A stretch of DNA of 64,000 bases from Urechis unicinctus (taxonomy: Eukaryota; Annelida; Polychaeta; Xenopneusta; Urechidae): the NCBI GenBank assembly GCA_034190875.2, contig CM067355.1, positions 32,107,335 through 32,171,334 of the forward strand, in the 5' to 3' direction. The notes below the pieces were generated by a model. That model was not told the DNA's origin and ran no database searches. It saw only the letters and a program-made list of their open reading frames with translations. This document shows positions 44,931-58,626 of this stretch, in pieces; the stretch's first letter is position 1, and each line of letters starts with the position of its first letter. The position numbers and the translations under genes are program-made.

Positions 44931-46648
44931 ACCATATCGGCCTAGCAACTCCGTGACCTTGTAAATAGCGTCAACACTATGGCATCCTCCTTGTCAAACC
45001 AACTCCGCCACAATTCTATATCACAGTCCCAGCTAGCCTCTGTCAAACGCCCTGACCGCCCCAACATCGACCTGAATTGCACTGAAAGTAAATGGGCTTT
45101 TCTTCGTCAACGAATGGCAACTCTACAAGCGTCGTGCGCAACTTCCAACATCGTCCCCAGAAGAACTACGAGCCTGTTGTTCAGAGGAGCTCCGTCTAGA
45201 GCTTTTCAATTATGTTGGCTCGTCAACCATCGATTCCCTGGATGAGTCTACCCTGCTTAACCACATACGACGGTTGACTGTCAAGGGGAAGAATAAGGCT
45301 GTCCACCGCCAGGAGTTTTATACCCTCCACCAAGACCCCGGCATGCCTGTCCAGCAGTTTGTGGCACAACTTCGAGCAAAAGCTGAGCACTGCATCTTTC
45401 TATCGACGTGCCCCAAGTGTTCCGAAAAAGTGAGCTATGCCACCTCAATGATATCAGATCAGCTGACAGTGGGGATACACACGACAAGGACATCCAGGGC
45501 GAGGTGCTAGCTAAAGACAACCAACTTCAGTCTTTTGCAGCTAAATTCGATCTCATTCAAGCACTGGAAGATGGCAAACGTGCTAAGGAGCAACTCAGCG
45601 ATTCAACCCTTGCCACCCAACAGTTGAGCTACCGCAAACGACGTGGCAAACGTGAGAACGGCCATGCAGGCAGCCCTCAAGTGACCCCTGTGTACAGCAC
45701 TCCACCAGGCTGTGCAGGTTGCGGTAGCAAGGAACATGGCAGAGTCACCAAACTGCCACAACATCTCCATTGCCCTGCCCATGCCTCTAAATGTGAGCAC
45801 TGCGGCATCGTGGGCCACCTACATTCCGTGTGCCGGAAAAAAGAACAGAGTACCTCTAGACGCACAGTCACTGTGCGTGATGCCACAACTTAATGTCCAG
45901 CACATCTGTCACACAAACTAATGCAGACAGAACTTTGACATCGTGGTTTATGACTCATGGCTGCCAAGATGAATTCACCCACGCCACCCTCCAGGCAAAC
46001 AGGTCTGCCTGGCGCTCGAGACATCACCCCCTCTCAACTCACAAAGCTGTACACGAGAGGTTTGTTGTTCCCCACATAGAATGGATTGAATCAGTCGGCC
46101 ACTTCGCACACAGACGCCCTCACCAACTACCAAGACTGTCTGTTACAATCAATGTTTTCCCTGACACGCATGCTGTCTTTCACTGCCCTCTAGACAGGGA
46201 GGCAGCATCACTATATAACAGGTGAATATAGACACAAATGCTGACACTGGGGCTTAAACCTGTGCCTGTGGCATAGATGTCCTCCACTCCATTGGACTAT
46301 CAGAGAACCACCTCGTCCCTACTTCTCATTCCATCAATGGTGTCACAGCTTCTGCAATGGACATAGTTTTATTTGCATCTGTTACTGTGAATGGCGCTAC
46401 CAGCAAACAGGCCTTATATGTCGGACGCAATATCAAGGGCTTGTTCCTCTCAATCCGAGCCCTGTTAGACCTGGGCATTGTTCAACCATCATTCCCATTA
46501 CCAATGGCTTCAACCATCAATACTACAGTGACATGCACGTGTCCAAAAAGAAAGCCTGCACCCCCACGCCCGTCTGAAATTCCATTCCCACCAACCAAAG
46601 AAAATACCCAGAAGCTACAAAAGTGGATCCTTCAGTACTATGCCAGCT
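44931..46648 (+). mobile_element. Ty3/Gypsy fragment, gag to protease (fossil, unit 3)
   Basis: Starts abruptly inside gag, directly against the 5' end of LINE copy 1, and ends where SegB unit 3 begins. It contains the gag core, a Cys/His knuckle near 45720-45840 and the protease region from about 46230. No LTR. Broken, with a few interruptions. Closely matches the 25786 and 33305 copies. Confidence 0.8.
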
Positions 46649-47429
46649 GGGGTTGACCTTCTCCTACTTGACCCAGTTGCCCTTAGCACACAACCACAGA
46701 CACTTCCTTCTGAATGGAAGTGCAGCCCATAATAGGGACAAAGTTTCATTATAGGTACGAATCTTGTCCAGGCGCTTGTAGGGCCACCCGTAATCTTGGG
46801 TATGGTTTCTGTTAGGTATACACCCATGTGGCTTTATCTCTAACGGAGATGTTCGCATACACTTACGTCTCCTTATCTTTAATGGAGATTCTTGTTTACA
46901 AAACAGCCACTTATTCAAGAAGGGGCTGTATTGTTAACAGTTCACTCGTGATTGGCTTTGAAAAGCATGTAGAATGGTCCTGTATGATATGTAATCTATT
47001 CTGGACTTTTCTAGCCCTAAAGCGGGAATATAGTTGCGGTTCAGTGTTGGTGCCTACTCCACACTTTAGACAAAGGAGCTGGGAATGATAAATTATAGCG
47101 CTTCTTGTGAGTTTTATGGGCCAGCTACATGTGTTTTATTATATTTACCTGCTATTATCGATGTTGGCTATGAAAGCTGGCCTAATGTCTGAATGGGGAT
47201 TCCCCAAGCCTCCTTGAAGGTTGTATTGCGCGACCATGTCCACGCTTTATATTCCAGATCTGTGGTATATTGAATAGACGAAGTATGTTATGCAAATGAA
47301 CAGAATACCAAAGGAGTTGTCACTAATTGACTGGTGAATCATTCGTGCCTGAAAGTGTCAGGTTATCACTGGCTGAAGCCGTGCGCTTTGTCTCAAGCCC
47401 CATAATACAATACACTCGCACCAGGATGA

Positions 47430-47687
47430 ACTGCCCACTGTGTGGAAAGACCATGTTAAACCTGATAAGACATCTTAGGGATCGTCATGACTTTTCATGA
47501 CTGGTGCGTCTCTCTATCAAAAGAACCTTCATGGCAAGGTGCAGTTGGAGCAGAAAAGAAGGGGTGACGCTTCTGACAAACGGAAATTAAAAAACTGTCC
47601 CTTCCCAAAGTGCGGAAGTGTCGTAACACGGCTGGACAAGCACCTTGGCATGAAACACAAGATACGAAATAGAACTGAGAAATATTG
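47430..47687 (+). pseudogene. Relic two-finger exon (unit 3)
   Basis: Finger 1 CPLCGKTMLNLIRHLRDRH is intact, but the linker is disrupted right after it. Finger 2 (CPFPKCGSVVTRLDKHLGMK) is intact but in another frame, with a TGA after EKY. Confidence 0.4.
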
Positions 47688-48195
47688 AGGTGTCCAAACA
47701 CTCATTTGCCATTAACAGGTCCCGCAAAGTGGGTGAGGCCGAGCACGTTGAACCATTGCAATATGACCATTGACACTGATTCTGCTCCGCTACTCTTGCG
47801 CCGGCTTCACCACATGCACCTGTGCCTGCTGCTGTATCTGATGCGCCAGTGTCCGCTTCTATGTCCATATTCCGGCGCCTGCTCATGGTCAGGCAACATC
47901 ATCTCCGTTTGCACTTGTTGCGACGACATACCAGTGTTAGGGCAAGCTTCCAATTTCACAGAACTGTCTTCTGCACCAAGATTACGAGTTGTCATCTTCT
48001 CATCATTTTATTTTTCATTTTCAACGGGGGTCCTTACACAACATACTGCATACTCTCTTAATCGGTCATTTGTCGATGTAGAGGAACTTGATTGCTTCGT
48101 ATCCTGTATTATGCATGATACAAAACAATATATTAGGTTGTTTTTATTGTAATTATTGCGTCATGTACCTGTTAAGTAAAGTGCCTTCCGTATAG

Positions 48196-48567
48196 ACAAC
48201 CAAGGTCGAGCAGTTCCGCGCCTGGCTACCAACGATATCTGGGGCTGGGTGAAGCAAGGCCAGTGTGAAGGTCGTCGCAGACCAAGTCGGTTACCTGATG
48301 TTCCTTATTAAAGGAGGAAAAGATGAGCTAAACAAAAATTTCCTTGTTTTAGAGGAAGAGTTTCTTGACAAGGAATTGGCAGGAACCAAAGCCATGACCA
48401 TTCAGGCTTATCTATTTTCAATGATAAAATTTTAGAATATGGAAGGGTCCAAGGTTTTCGTTTGGCTAAACAGGACCCGATCATAACGAAACAGGTGCAG
48501 CTGTGTTGCGGAGCCCTGAGGAAGACCATTATAGGAGAGGACGTGGCAAGGAAAATAGAAGACCATA
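48196..48567 (+). pseudogene. Relic SAM-like/recombinase-type exon (unit 3)
   Basis: Same exon, same shared TGA and one-base slip as the unit 1 and 2 copies, ending in EDVARKIEDHS before GTAAGT. Confidence 0.4.
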
Positions 48568-49605
48568 GTAAGTAATGAACATGCTTAAATGTCAAATACA
48601 ACGATTTTCAACATTTCCCATTGATGTGTGGCAAAATTGGAAAGAATATCTAATTAGCTGATTGCAGCTTGTATTTCAATTAACTAGCAAGTATTAGCGT
48701 TAAAAACATCCCCATAAGACTCAAATAAAATCCGAAGCCATTTCCAAGATGCCATTTTGCATCAATTGGTTCTCGACCTCGACCGAATTTGACAGCAGTT
48801 GGAGCGAAGAGGCGAATTGTTCTTTTGTCAAATTATATTCACTCAATGAAACTAACCTTACAGAGTTGGCTGAGCTTGGAGATACATCTACCCCCTAGTA
48901 ACGGCTGGCCCACTCACTAGCCCCGCATCCAAGGTCCAGTAAAAAAAAAGGGCCTCTCTTGGAACCGCCTTATTTGTTGGACAGCCCATCTAAGCTTTAC
49001 GAATCTTCCAAATGTGTGGAAGTGCAGCCCATAATTTGGCCAAAGTTTTATAATATATACGAATATTGGCCAGGCGCTCTTCATGTGCTTGTAGGGGTAC
49101 CTGTAATGTTGGGTATGCTTTCAACTAGGTATACACTCATTTGGCTTTATCTCTAACAGAGATGTTCGCATACACTAACGTCACCTTATCTCTAATGAAG
49201 ATTTTTGTATACAAAAATGCCACTTATTGAAGGCGGGGCTGTACTGTTTACTGTATTTTCAAAAACATGTAGAATGGTTCTGTATGGTTTGCAATCTATT
49301 CTGGACTTTTCTAGCCCTAAGACCGGGGCATAGCTGCGGTTTAGTGTGGGTGCCTACTCCACACTTTAGAGAAAGGAACTGGGGGTGATATATTATTGCG
49401 CTTGTTTAGAGCTCTATTGGCCAGCTACTTCTGTTTTGATAATGTTTACCTGCCACTATCGATGTTGAATACGCAAAGCTGGCCTAATCTCTGAAAGGGG
49501 ATTCTTCAAGCCTCCTTAAAAGTTGTATTGCGCAACCATTTACACGCTATATATACCAGGCCTGTGGTATATTGAATAGACGAGGTTTGTTAGGCCAATG
49601 AACAG

Positions 49606-49763
49606 GATAGAAACGGCGCACAAAAGCGTATTGCTGAGCTTGAAGATCGAGTAAAAGAGTGTGAGGAAGAAGGAGGTTATCTGGTGGAAGAAACTATGAC
49701 CTGGTGGAGGGCAATATCTGGAGGAGCTTGTTGTCTCTGGTGTTCGTCCACGACCGTTATAAC
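49606..49763 (+). pseudogene. Relic coiled-coil exon (unit 3)
   Basis: AQKRIAELEDRVKECEEE is kept, followed by the same slip and a few missing bases before the RPRPL-like end. Confidence 0.35.
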
Positions 49764-50889
49764 TGCATGTATTAATTACCGTTGATTTCCTGGCCTGGTG
49801 AGTGAAGTATTTGGCAAGTGTGCTGCTATCATTTTTCGACCATTTAAACTTATTTTTCATTCTGGCCAACGTTTGACAATCTGCTAGTATGTATACAAAT
49901 GATATATATCCACTGCCTGATCATGATGATGACCGATCATAACGGTTCAACAAGTTAGTAAATCCGTCAGTAAGGGCAATGGAGTAAGGATTATTCTAGG
50001 TCTTTTATATATGTTAAGATTTTTGCTACTGAGCAAATTTAAAGTCTCATTCGGAAGACAAAACACTATTTTGATATACAAAGCATTTGTGATGGCCACA
50101 GGTGTTTAATCGCGTGGCTAATTCTACCGAAACACAGTGGTAAGTATTGAGGTATTATTTTTGACTATGGTGGCAGTCATGGCCAAGACACCTATAGCAA
50201 GCTATCTATAACTTATTAGTTGCGACTGCTGAATAGATCTGATCGTAAGAGTTGCTAACGAAGTTATTGGAAACCACTCCAATGTAGACGATTTTAGTGA
50301 ATTAAACAGTTGGCTCAAGCAAGTAAAGCGGATCAAGGAAAGTATTGGAGGGAATAGATGAAGAGAGAGAAAAAGCTTGTGATGGCTCATGGTAACCTGT
50401 AGAGAGGCATGTGATTGTGTCGTTTATGCTATTCATAAAGAAGTCTAGAGCACTATCCTAAGTCATTCATTCCTGATCACTACAACATGATATCCCTAAT
50501 AGATAATGTGATTAATACTAGATTCCACTTCCAGGGGCCCATGGGAGCCGCCCAAAGCAGCCATGAAGCCTGACCCGTCTGGACTGCTCTTGTTTTCGCT
50601 GTGTATGAGGCCGATTAAACTGACTGTGTTAAAATAACTCTGGCTAGGATAGGAGGCTTATGCTGTTAATATGAACAGTCGCTACAGGTCAAATCAGAAT
50701 ATACTTAGTGTCTCCATTACCTGGTGTTATCTGTAACATTTAATTAAGGAGACATCGACGAATGAGTCTGAGTAAGATTGATAGTGAAACGGGACTATGG
50801 TTCATCCTAGCAAGTTAAGCTTTGATTATATTTGCTGTAACGCATGTTTCTCGTTACCATCCCGACAACAGCTTCATTAGCAGCTGACC

Positions 50890-53789
50890 TAATTCATTCA
50901 AGTTAGAGCATGACCCATCCAGCGATTCTCTGATACGCAGACCGAACGAAGGGATAGCATTCGGCCTACTCTCATAAAAATGGATATTTCCAGGATTAAA
51001 AACAGCATCAAATGCTGGATTCTTGGGGTTGGACCTTATGCGTAAGGCATACTGAATGGCAAGCTGCTCCCTCCGAACCCCAAGTGGTGCCTCGTTGGCT
51101 TCCACATGTAGACTGGGAATGGGAGAGGTTCTGAAAGCCCCGAGGCAAAGCCTCAGAGCTTGGTTTTGGACAGTATCCAATTTTCTTAGATATGAGCGAC
51201 GGGCAGCACCATATATAAAAGAGCCATAGTCCAACTTGGAGCGCACTAGTGACCGGTAAAGCCGTAAAAGGACTTTCCGGTCCGCTCCCCAATCAGTATT
51301 GGACAACATCTTTAAAAGATTGATTGCTTTAAAACATTTCTTACGGAGGTAAGAAATGTGAGCTTTAAAATTGAGCTTCCTGTCAAAAATTATTCCAAGA
51401 AACTTGGTTTCTTCCACCACAGGAATAACGTTGCCATCAAGGGTGAGAACTGGGTCTGGATGGATGTTTCTTTTGTTGCAAAAAATGCATACACACAGTT
51501 TTTGATTTTGAGAATTTAAATCCGTTTTCATCCGCCCATTTTTGGATGTTATTGAGGCTAAGTTGAAGCTGCCTCTCAATTGTGCTCATATTTTTTGATT
51601 TAAAATAAATCAAAAAATCATCCACGTAGAGTGAACAATCCACACCTGGCTTGATGACATTAACAATACTATTAATTTTTATATTAAAAAGCGTAACGGA
51701 TAAAATACTTCCCTGTTGGACCCCATCTCCTGATCACAAGTATCAGAAAGGGTGGTGCCAGCACGGACTTTAAAAATTCGGTTCTCAAGAAAATTTTTGA
51801 TAAAAACAGGCATGCGGCCTTTAAGGCCCATATTGCTCAAATCCGACAGGATTCCATGTTTCCATGTGGTGTCATAGGCCTTCTCCATATCGAAAAAGAC
51901 CGACACCACATGTTCCCCCCTCACAAAACCGTCACGTATAAAACTTTCAAGACGGACCAGGTGATCCGTCGTGCTACGTGTGTGACGGAAACCGCTCTGG
52001 TACCTGGAAATTAGTTGGTTTCTTTCAAGAAACCATACCAGACGGCTGTTTATCATTTTCTCCATCGTTTTACAGATGCAGCTCGTTAAGGCAATGGGAC
52101 GATAGTTCGTAGGAATGGTGTTATCCTTCCCTGGCTTGGGTATCGGGATAACTATAGCCTCTCTCCAACCATCTGGGAATGTTCCAGATTCCCAGATTCC
52201 ATTAAAAATGTCTAAAAGTACTTGAAGTGATTCCTCTGGAAGGTGTTTTAAAAATTGATAGTGTACATCATCGGGTCCACTAGCTGTGTCATTCGATTTA
52301 TGTATCGAATCCTCCAACTCCTTTAGTGTAAAAAGAGAGTTGTAATTTTCATGGTTATTTGAATTAAAATTAGGAATGTTTCGTTCCCGATGGTGTTTAA
52401 ATTTGGTACTATAATTATTGGCAGAGGAATTCTTTTGGAAGGCATCGCCTAGAGTATTGGCGATGTCCTTCAAATTGGAAGCTTTGGAACCATCTGGTTT
52501 AACCAGATGTGAGAGAGTGTTGTCATTTTGCTTTCCCCCAATCCTACGAACCATGTCCCATGCCTTTTTCGTGGAAGTCTTGCTGTTAATTTGTGGCCCT
52601 CCTGGCTGCACTTGGCGCATGTTGCTGCTCGTTTGCAATTACTGTTGCTATGGCCGAAACGTTGGCATTTAAAACATCGCAATGGGTTTGGAATGTAGGG
52701 CTCCACAGCAACATTCAGGTATCCGACTTTGACAGCTTTGGGCAACTCAGTGCTGTCAAAGGTCAAGATAACCGTTGCTGTGGGGCTGATTTCTCCCCAT
52801 TGCGAGTAACAAAAATTTTCCGAGCTTCAGTTACTTTTTGTGTTTTAAGTCCTTCTATTATTTCTGCACCGGAACATTGTTTTAATTCATGACAGCGGAT
52901 GACGCCCTTCTTGGTGTTGAGGGTTCTGTGAGGGGTGACACCTATTGGGACCCCCGCTAGTAGGGTCGACTTCAATAGGCATCTGCTGCATGGCTGGCCC
53001 GGTCCACTTCAACAAGTAAGTGGCCAGACTGGAGTCTCCTGATGTTTTTTTGGGGACTCCAGCCAACCCCTCAATTCCTTTACCAATTGCGAATGGACTT
53101 AGTGAGGTAAGTGGTTTATCTTCCTCAGCGTTTGCAATCACCAAAAACCTTGGCCATGATGTCAAATTTTCACTATCAGAGTCCGTGTCCGAGTCATTAG
53201 GTCGATACCGTTTGGAAGATAATCTTTCTTGAGCTTTTGTTTTTGAGCCATGATTTTATGATAAAATTTCATCACTGGTGCTCCCCACCCACCATGGAGC
53301 CCAACATGGGGGCGTCAGCGGCGTGCGGCTCAACCAGCACACATGACGCCAGGGATACACAAGTGTAATACTCAAATTAATAGCAAACAGCTCAAAGAGC
53401 TGTTCACACATCAACTTGATTGACCTGTTAAGCAGCCGCCAAGGATAAAAGACAAAGAGAAGGGAAAAACTATGTAAATGAAAACGGATGACAACATGGA
53501 AGTGGAATGAAAAGTAATAAATAATGAAAACAAATATCCCATGGCATGTCACCACAAGCCGATTGACTGGACCAGGCCATTCCAGCCTCTCGTCTAGGTG
53601 AAATCCGGGCCAAAGTGGTGTGTTGCAGATATAGCCCTCGCAAGGACCGCTCCACTCAACCACCAGGATCCCATCTTCCACCGACACGAGTCGCAACCCA
53701 CGGCCAACAGGTTGCCCCCTATTAGTCGCCTCTTACGACATGCAGGAGGATACAGTGGGTCTATTCTACCCCCGAACCCACAGGGGGGG
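50890..53789 (-). mobile_element. LINE, I/Nimb-like, copy 2 (3'-truncated duplicate)
   Basis: Matches 42030-44928 at an offset of about 8860 with near-identity over most of its length. The first ~200 bp next to the breakpoint (50890-51090) differ more. It lacks RNase H and the 3' end, being joined to SegB at about 50885. It shares the endonuclease deletion with copy 1, with slightly more frame damage. Confidence 0.8.
50895..53232 (-). pseudogene. LINE ORF1-RT region (copy 2)
   Basis: The frame at 51679-52638 holds the pre-RT and most RT motifs (ASGPDDVHYQFLKHLP, FFDMEKAYDTTWK). The knuckle CFKCQRFGHSNSNC lies in another frame at 52470-52766. The N-terminal part is in further frames up to 53232. 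LYVDD followed by FLIYFKSKN is read through at 51437-51643, whereas copy 1 has a stop there. The RT thumb is at 50854-51579. Several single-base shifts. Confidence 0.65.
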
Positions 53790-53791
53790 TC

Positions 53792-55508
53792 ACCATATCG
53801 GCCTAGCAACTCCGTGACCTTGTAAATAGCGTCAACACTATGGCATCCTCCTTGTCAAACCAACTCCGCCACAATTCTATATCACAGTCCCAGCTAGCCT
53901 CTGTCAAACGCCCTGACCGCCCCAACATCGACCTGAATTGCACTGAAAGTAAATGGGCTTTTCTTCGTCAACGAATGGCAAACTCTACAAGCGTCGTGCG
54001 CAACTTCCAACATCGTCCCCAGAAGAACTACGAGCCTGTTGTTCAGAGGAGCTCCGTCTAGAGCTTTTCAATTATGTTGGCTCGTCAACCATCGATTCCC
54101 TGGATGAGTCTACCCTGCTTAACCACATACGACGGTTGACTGTCAAGGGGAAGAATAAGGCTGTCCACCGCCAGGAGTTTTATACCCTCCACCAAGACCC
54201 CGGCATGCCTGTCCAGCAGTTTGTGGCACAACTTCGAGCAAAAGCTGAGCACTGCATCTTTCTATCGACGTGCCCCAAGTGTTCCGAAAAAGTGAGCTAT
54301 GCCACCTCAATGATATCAGATCAGCTGACAGTGGGGATACACGACAAGGACATCCAGGGCGAGGTGCTAGCTAAAGACAACCAACTTCAGTCTTTTGCAG
54401 CTAAATTCGATCTCATTCAAGCACTGGAAGATGGCAAACGTGCTAAGGAGCAACTCAGCGATTCAACCCTTGCCACCCAACAGTTGAGCTACCGCAAACG
54501 ACGTGGCAAACGTGAGAACGGCCATGCAGGCAGCCCTCAAGTGACCCCTGTGTACAGCACTCCACCAGGCTGTGCAGGTTGCGGTAGCAAGGAACATGGC
54601 AGAGTCACCAAACTGCCACAACATCTCCATTGCCCTGCCCATGCCTCTAAATGTGAGCACTGCGGCATCGTGGGCCACCTACATTCCGTGTGCCGGAAAA
54701 AAGAACAGAGTACCTCTAGACGCACAGTCACTGTGCGTGATGCCACAACTTAATGTCCAGCACATCTGTCACACAAACTAATGCAGACAGAACTTTGACA
54801 TCGTGGTTTATGACTCATGGCTGCCAAGATGAATTCACCCACGCCACCCTCCAGGCAAACAGGTCTGCCTGGCGCTCGAGACATCACCCCCTCTCAACTC
54901 ACAAAGCTGTACACGAGAGGTTTGTTGTTCCCCACATAGAATGGATTGAATCAGTCGGCCACTTCGCACACAGACGCCCTCACCAACTACCAAGACTGTC
55001 TGTTACAATCAATGTTTTCCCTGACACGCATGCTGTCTTTCACTGCCCTCTAGACAGGGAGGCAGCATCACTATATAACAGGTGAATATAGACACAAATG
55101 CTGACACTGGGGCTTAAACCTGTGCCTGTGGCATAGATGTCCTCCACTCCATTGGACTATCAGAGAACCACCTCGTCCCTACTTCTCATTCCATCAATGG
55201 TGTCACAGCTTCTGCAATGGACATAGTTTTATTTGCATCTGTTACTGTGAATGGCGCTACCAGCAAACAGGCCTTATATGTCGGACGCAATATCAAGGGC
55301 TTGTTCCTCTCGATCCGAGCCCTGTTAGACCTGGGCATTGTTCAACCATCATTCCCATTACCAATGGCTTCAACCATCAATACTACAGTGACATGCACGT
55401 GTCCAAAAAGAAAGCCTGCACCCCCACGCCCGTCTGAAATTCCATTCCCACCAACCAAAGAAAATACCCAGAAGCTACAAAAGTGGATCCTTCAGTACTA
55501 TGCCAGCT
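53792..55508 (+). mobile_element. Ty3/Gypsy fragment, gag to protease (fossil, unit 4)
   Basis: Duplicate of 44931-46648: begins inside gag against the 5' end of LINE copy 2, with a Cys/His knuckle near 54580-54700 and the protease region from about 55090. No LTR. Broken, with a few interruptions. Confidence 0.8.
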
Positions 55509-56289
55509 GGGGTTGACCTTCTCCTACTTGACCCAGTTGCCCTTAGCACACAACCACAGACACTTCCTTCTGAATGGAAGTGCAGCCCATAATAGGGACA
55601 AAGTTTCATTATAGGTACGAATCTTGTCCAGGCGCTTGTAGGGCCACCCGTAATCTTGGGTATGGTTTCTGTTAGGTATACACCCATGTGGCTTTATCTC
55701 TAACGGAGATGTTCGCATACACTTACGTCTCCTTATCTTTAATGGAGATTCTTGTTTACAAAACAGCCACTTATTCAAGAAGGGGCTGTATTGTTAACAG
55801 TTCACTCGTGATTGGCTTTGAAAAGCATGTAGAATGGTCCTGTATGATATGTAATCTATTCTGGACTTTTCTAGCCCTAAAGCGGGAATATAGTTGCGGT
55901 TCAGTGTTGGTGCCTACTCCACACTTTAGACAAAGGAGCTGGGAATGATAAATTATAGCGCTTCTTGTGAGTTTTATGGGCCAGCTACATGTGTTTTATT
56001 ATATTTACCTGCTATTATCGATGTTGGCTATGAAAGCTGGCCTAATGTCTGAATGGGGATTCCCCAAGCCTCCTTGAAGGTTGTATTGCGCGACCATGTC
56101 CACGCTTTATATTCCAGATCTGTGGTATATTGAATAGACGAAGTATGTTATGCAAATGAACAGAATACCAAAGGAGTTGTCACTAATTGACTGGTGAATC
56201 ATTCGTGCCTGAAAGTGTCAGGTTATCACTGGCTGAAGCCGTGCGCTTTGTCTCAAGCCCCATAATACAATACACTCGCACCAGGATGA

Positions 56290-56550
56290 ACTGCCCACTG
56301 TGTGGAAAGACCATGTTAAACCTGATAAGACATCTTAGGGATCGTCATGACTTTTCATGACTGGTGCGTCTCTCTATCAAAAGAACCTTCATGGCAAGGT
56401 GCAGTTGGAGCAGAAAAGAAGGGGTGACGCTTCTGACAAACGGAAATTAAAAAAAAACTGTCCCTTCCCAAAGTGCGGAAGTGTCGTAACACGGCTGGAC
56501 AAGCACCTTGGCACGAAACACAAGATACGAAATAGAACTGAGAAATATTG
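56290..56550 (+). pseudogene. Relic two-finger exon (unit 4)
   Basis: Like unit 3, with extra A bases before finger 2 (an extra Lys) and one substitution in finger 2 (HLGTKH). Confidence 0.4.
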
Positions 56551-57058
56551 AGGTGTCCAAACACTCATTTGCCATTAACAGGTCCCGCAAAGTGGGTGAG
56601 GCCGAGCACGTTGAACCATTGCAATATGACCATTGACACTGATTCTGCTCCGCTACTCTTGCGCCGGCTTCACCACATGCACCTGTGCCTGCTGCTGTAT
56701 CTGATGCGCCAGTGTCCGCTTCTATGTCCATATTCCGGCGCCTGCTCATGGTCAGGCAACATCATCTCCGTTTGCACTTGTTGCGACGACATACCAGTGT
56801 TAGGGCAAGCTTCCAATTTCACAGAACTGTCTTCTGCACCAAATTACGAGTTGTCATCTTCTCATCATTTTATTTTTCATTTTCAACGGGGTCCTTACAC
56901 AACATACTGCATACTCTCTTAATCGGTCATTTGTCGATGTAGAGGAACTTGATTGCTTCGTATCCTGTATTATGCATGATACAAAACAATATATTAGGTT
57001 GTTTTTTTATTGTAATTATTGCGTCATGTACCTGTTAAGTAAAGTGCCTTCCGTATAG

Positions 57059-57429
57059 ACAACCAAGGTCGAGCAGTTCCGCGCCTGGCTACCAACGATA
57101 TCTGGGGCTGGGTGAAGCAAGGCCAGTGTGAAGGTCGTCGCAGACCAAGTCGGTTACCTGATGTTCCTTATTAAAGGAGGAAAAGATGAGCTAAACAAAA
57201 TTTCCTTGTTTTAGAGGAAGAGTTTCTTGACAAGGAATTGGCAGGAACCAAAGCCATGACCATTCAGGCTTATCTATTTTCAATGATAAAATTTTAGAAT
57301 ATGGAAGGGTCCAAGGTTTTCGTTTGGCTAAACAGGACCCGATCATAACGAAACAGGTGCAGCTGTGTTGCGGAGCCCTGAGGAAGACCATTATAGGAGA
57401 GGACGTGGCAAGGAAAATAGAAGACCATA
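57059..57429 (+). pseudogene. Relic SAM-like/recombinase-type exon (unit 4)
   Basis: Same exon with the shared TGA and one-base slip; one A fewer in the LNKNF region than the other copies. Confidence 0.4.
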
Positions 57430-58466
57430 GTAAGTAATGAACATGCTTAAATGTCAAATACAACGATTTTCAACATTTCCCATTGATGTGTGGCAAAATT
57501 GGAAAGAATATCTAATTAGCTGATTGCAGCTTGTATTTCAATTAACTAGCAAGTATTAGCGTTAAAAACATCCCCATAAGACTCAAATAAAATCCGAAGC
57601 CATTTCCAAGATGCCATTTTGCATCAATTGGTTCTCGACCTCGACCGAATTTGACAGCAGTTGGAGCGAAGAGGCGAATTGTTCTTTTGTCAAATTATAT
57701 TCACTCAATGAAACTAACCTTACAGAGTTGGCTGAGCTTGGAGATACATCTACCCCCTAGTAACGGCTGGCCCACTCACTAGCCCCGCATCCAAGGTCCA
57801 GTAAAAAAAAGGGCCTCTCTTGGAACCGCCTTATTTGTTGGACAGCCCATCTAAGCTTTACGAATCTTCCAAATGTGTGGAAGTGCAGCCCATAATTTGG
57901 CCAAAGTTTTATAATATATACGAATATTGGCCAGGCGCTCTTCATGTGCTTGTAGGGGTACCTGTAATGTTGGGTATGCTTTCAACTAGGTATACACTCA
58001 TTTTGCTTTATCTCTAACAGAGATGTTCGCATACACTAACGTCACCTTATCTCTAATGAAGATTTTTGTATACAAAAATGCCACTTATTGAAGGCGGGGC
58101 TGTACTGTTTACTGTATTTTCAAAAACATGTAGAATGGTTCTGTATGGTTTGCAATCTATTCTGGACTTTTCTAGCCCTAAGACCGGGGCATAGCTGCGG
58201 TTTAGTGTGGGTGCCTACTCCACACTTTAGAGAAAGGAACTGGGGGTGATATATTATTGCGCTTGTTTAGAGCTCTATTGGCCAGCTACTTCTGTTTTGA
58301 TAATGTTTACCTGCCACTATCGATGTTGAATACGCAAAGCTGGCCTAATCTCTGAAAGGGGATTCTTCAAGCCTCCTTAAAAGTTGTATTGCGCAACCAT
58401 TTACACGCTATATATACCAGGCCTGTGGTATATTGAATAGACGAGGTTTGTTAGGCCAATGAACAG

Positions 58467-58626
58467 GATAGAAACGGCGCACAAAAGCGTATTGCTGAGC
58501 TTGACGATCGAGTAAAAGAGTGTGAGGAAGAAGGAGGTTATCTGGTGGAAGAAACTATGACCTGGTGGAGCGCGTGCAATATCTGGAGGAGCTTGTTGTC
58601 TCTGGTGTTCGTCCACGACCGTTATA
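58467..58626 (+). pseudogene. Relic coiled-coil exon (unit 4)
   Basis: AQKRIAELDDRVKECEEE then the usual slip to YDLVERVQYLEELVVSGV and RPRPL. One Glu is replaced by Asp. Confidence 0.35.

Larger units (their letters stand above)
46650..50884 (+). repeat. SegB unit 3
   Basis: Same left junction as units 2 and 4. Parts: DR1 46715-47302, finger relic 47430-47687, recombinase-like relic 48196-48567, DR2 49017-49604, coiled-coil relic 49606-49763, small relic near 50240. It is cut at about 50884 (after CATTAGCAGCTGACC), where LINE copy 2 starts. Confidence 0.85.

Noticed and set aside
44395-44948. Frames of 61-146 codons in the LINE leader on both strands
   Set aside because: They lie in the 5' untranslated leader of the LINE, recur only with the LINE duplication and contain no known motif.
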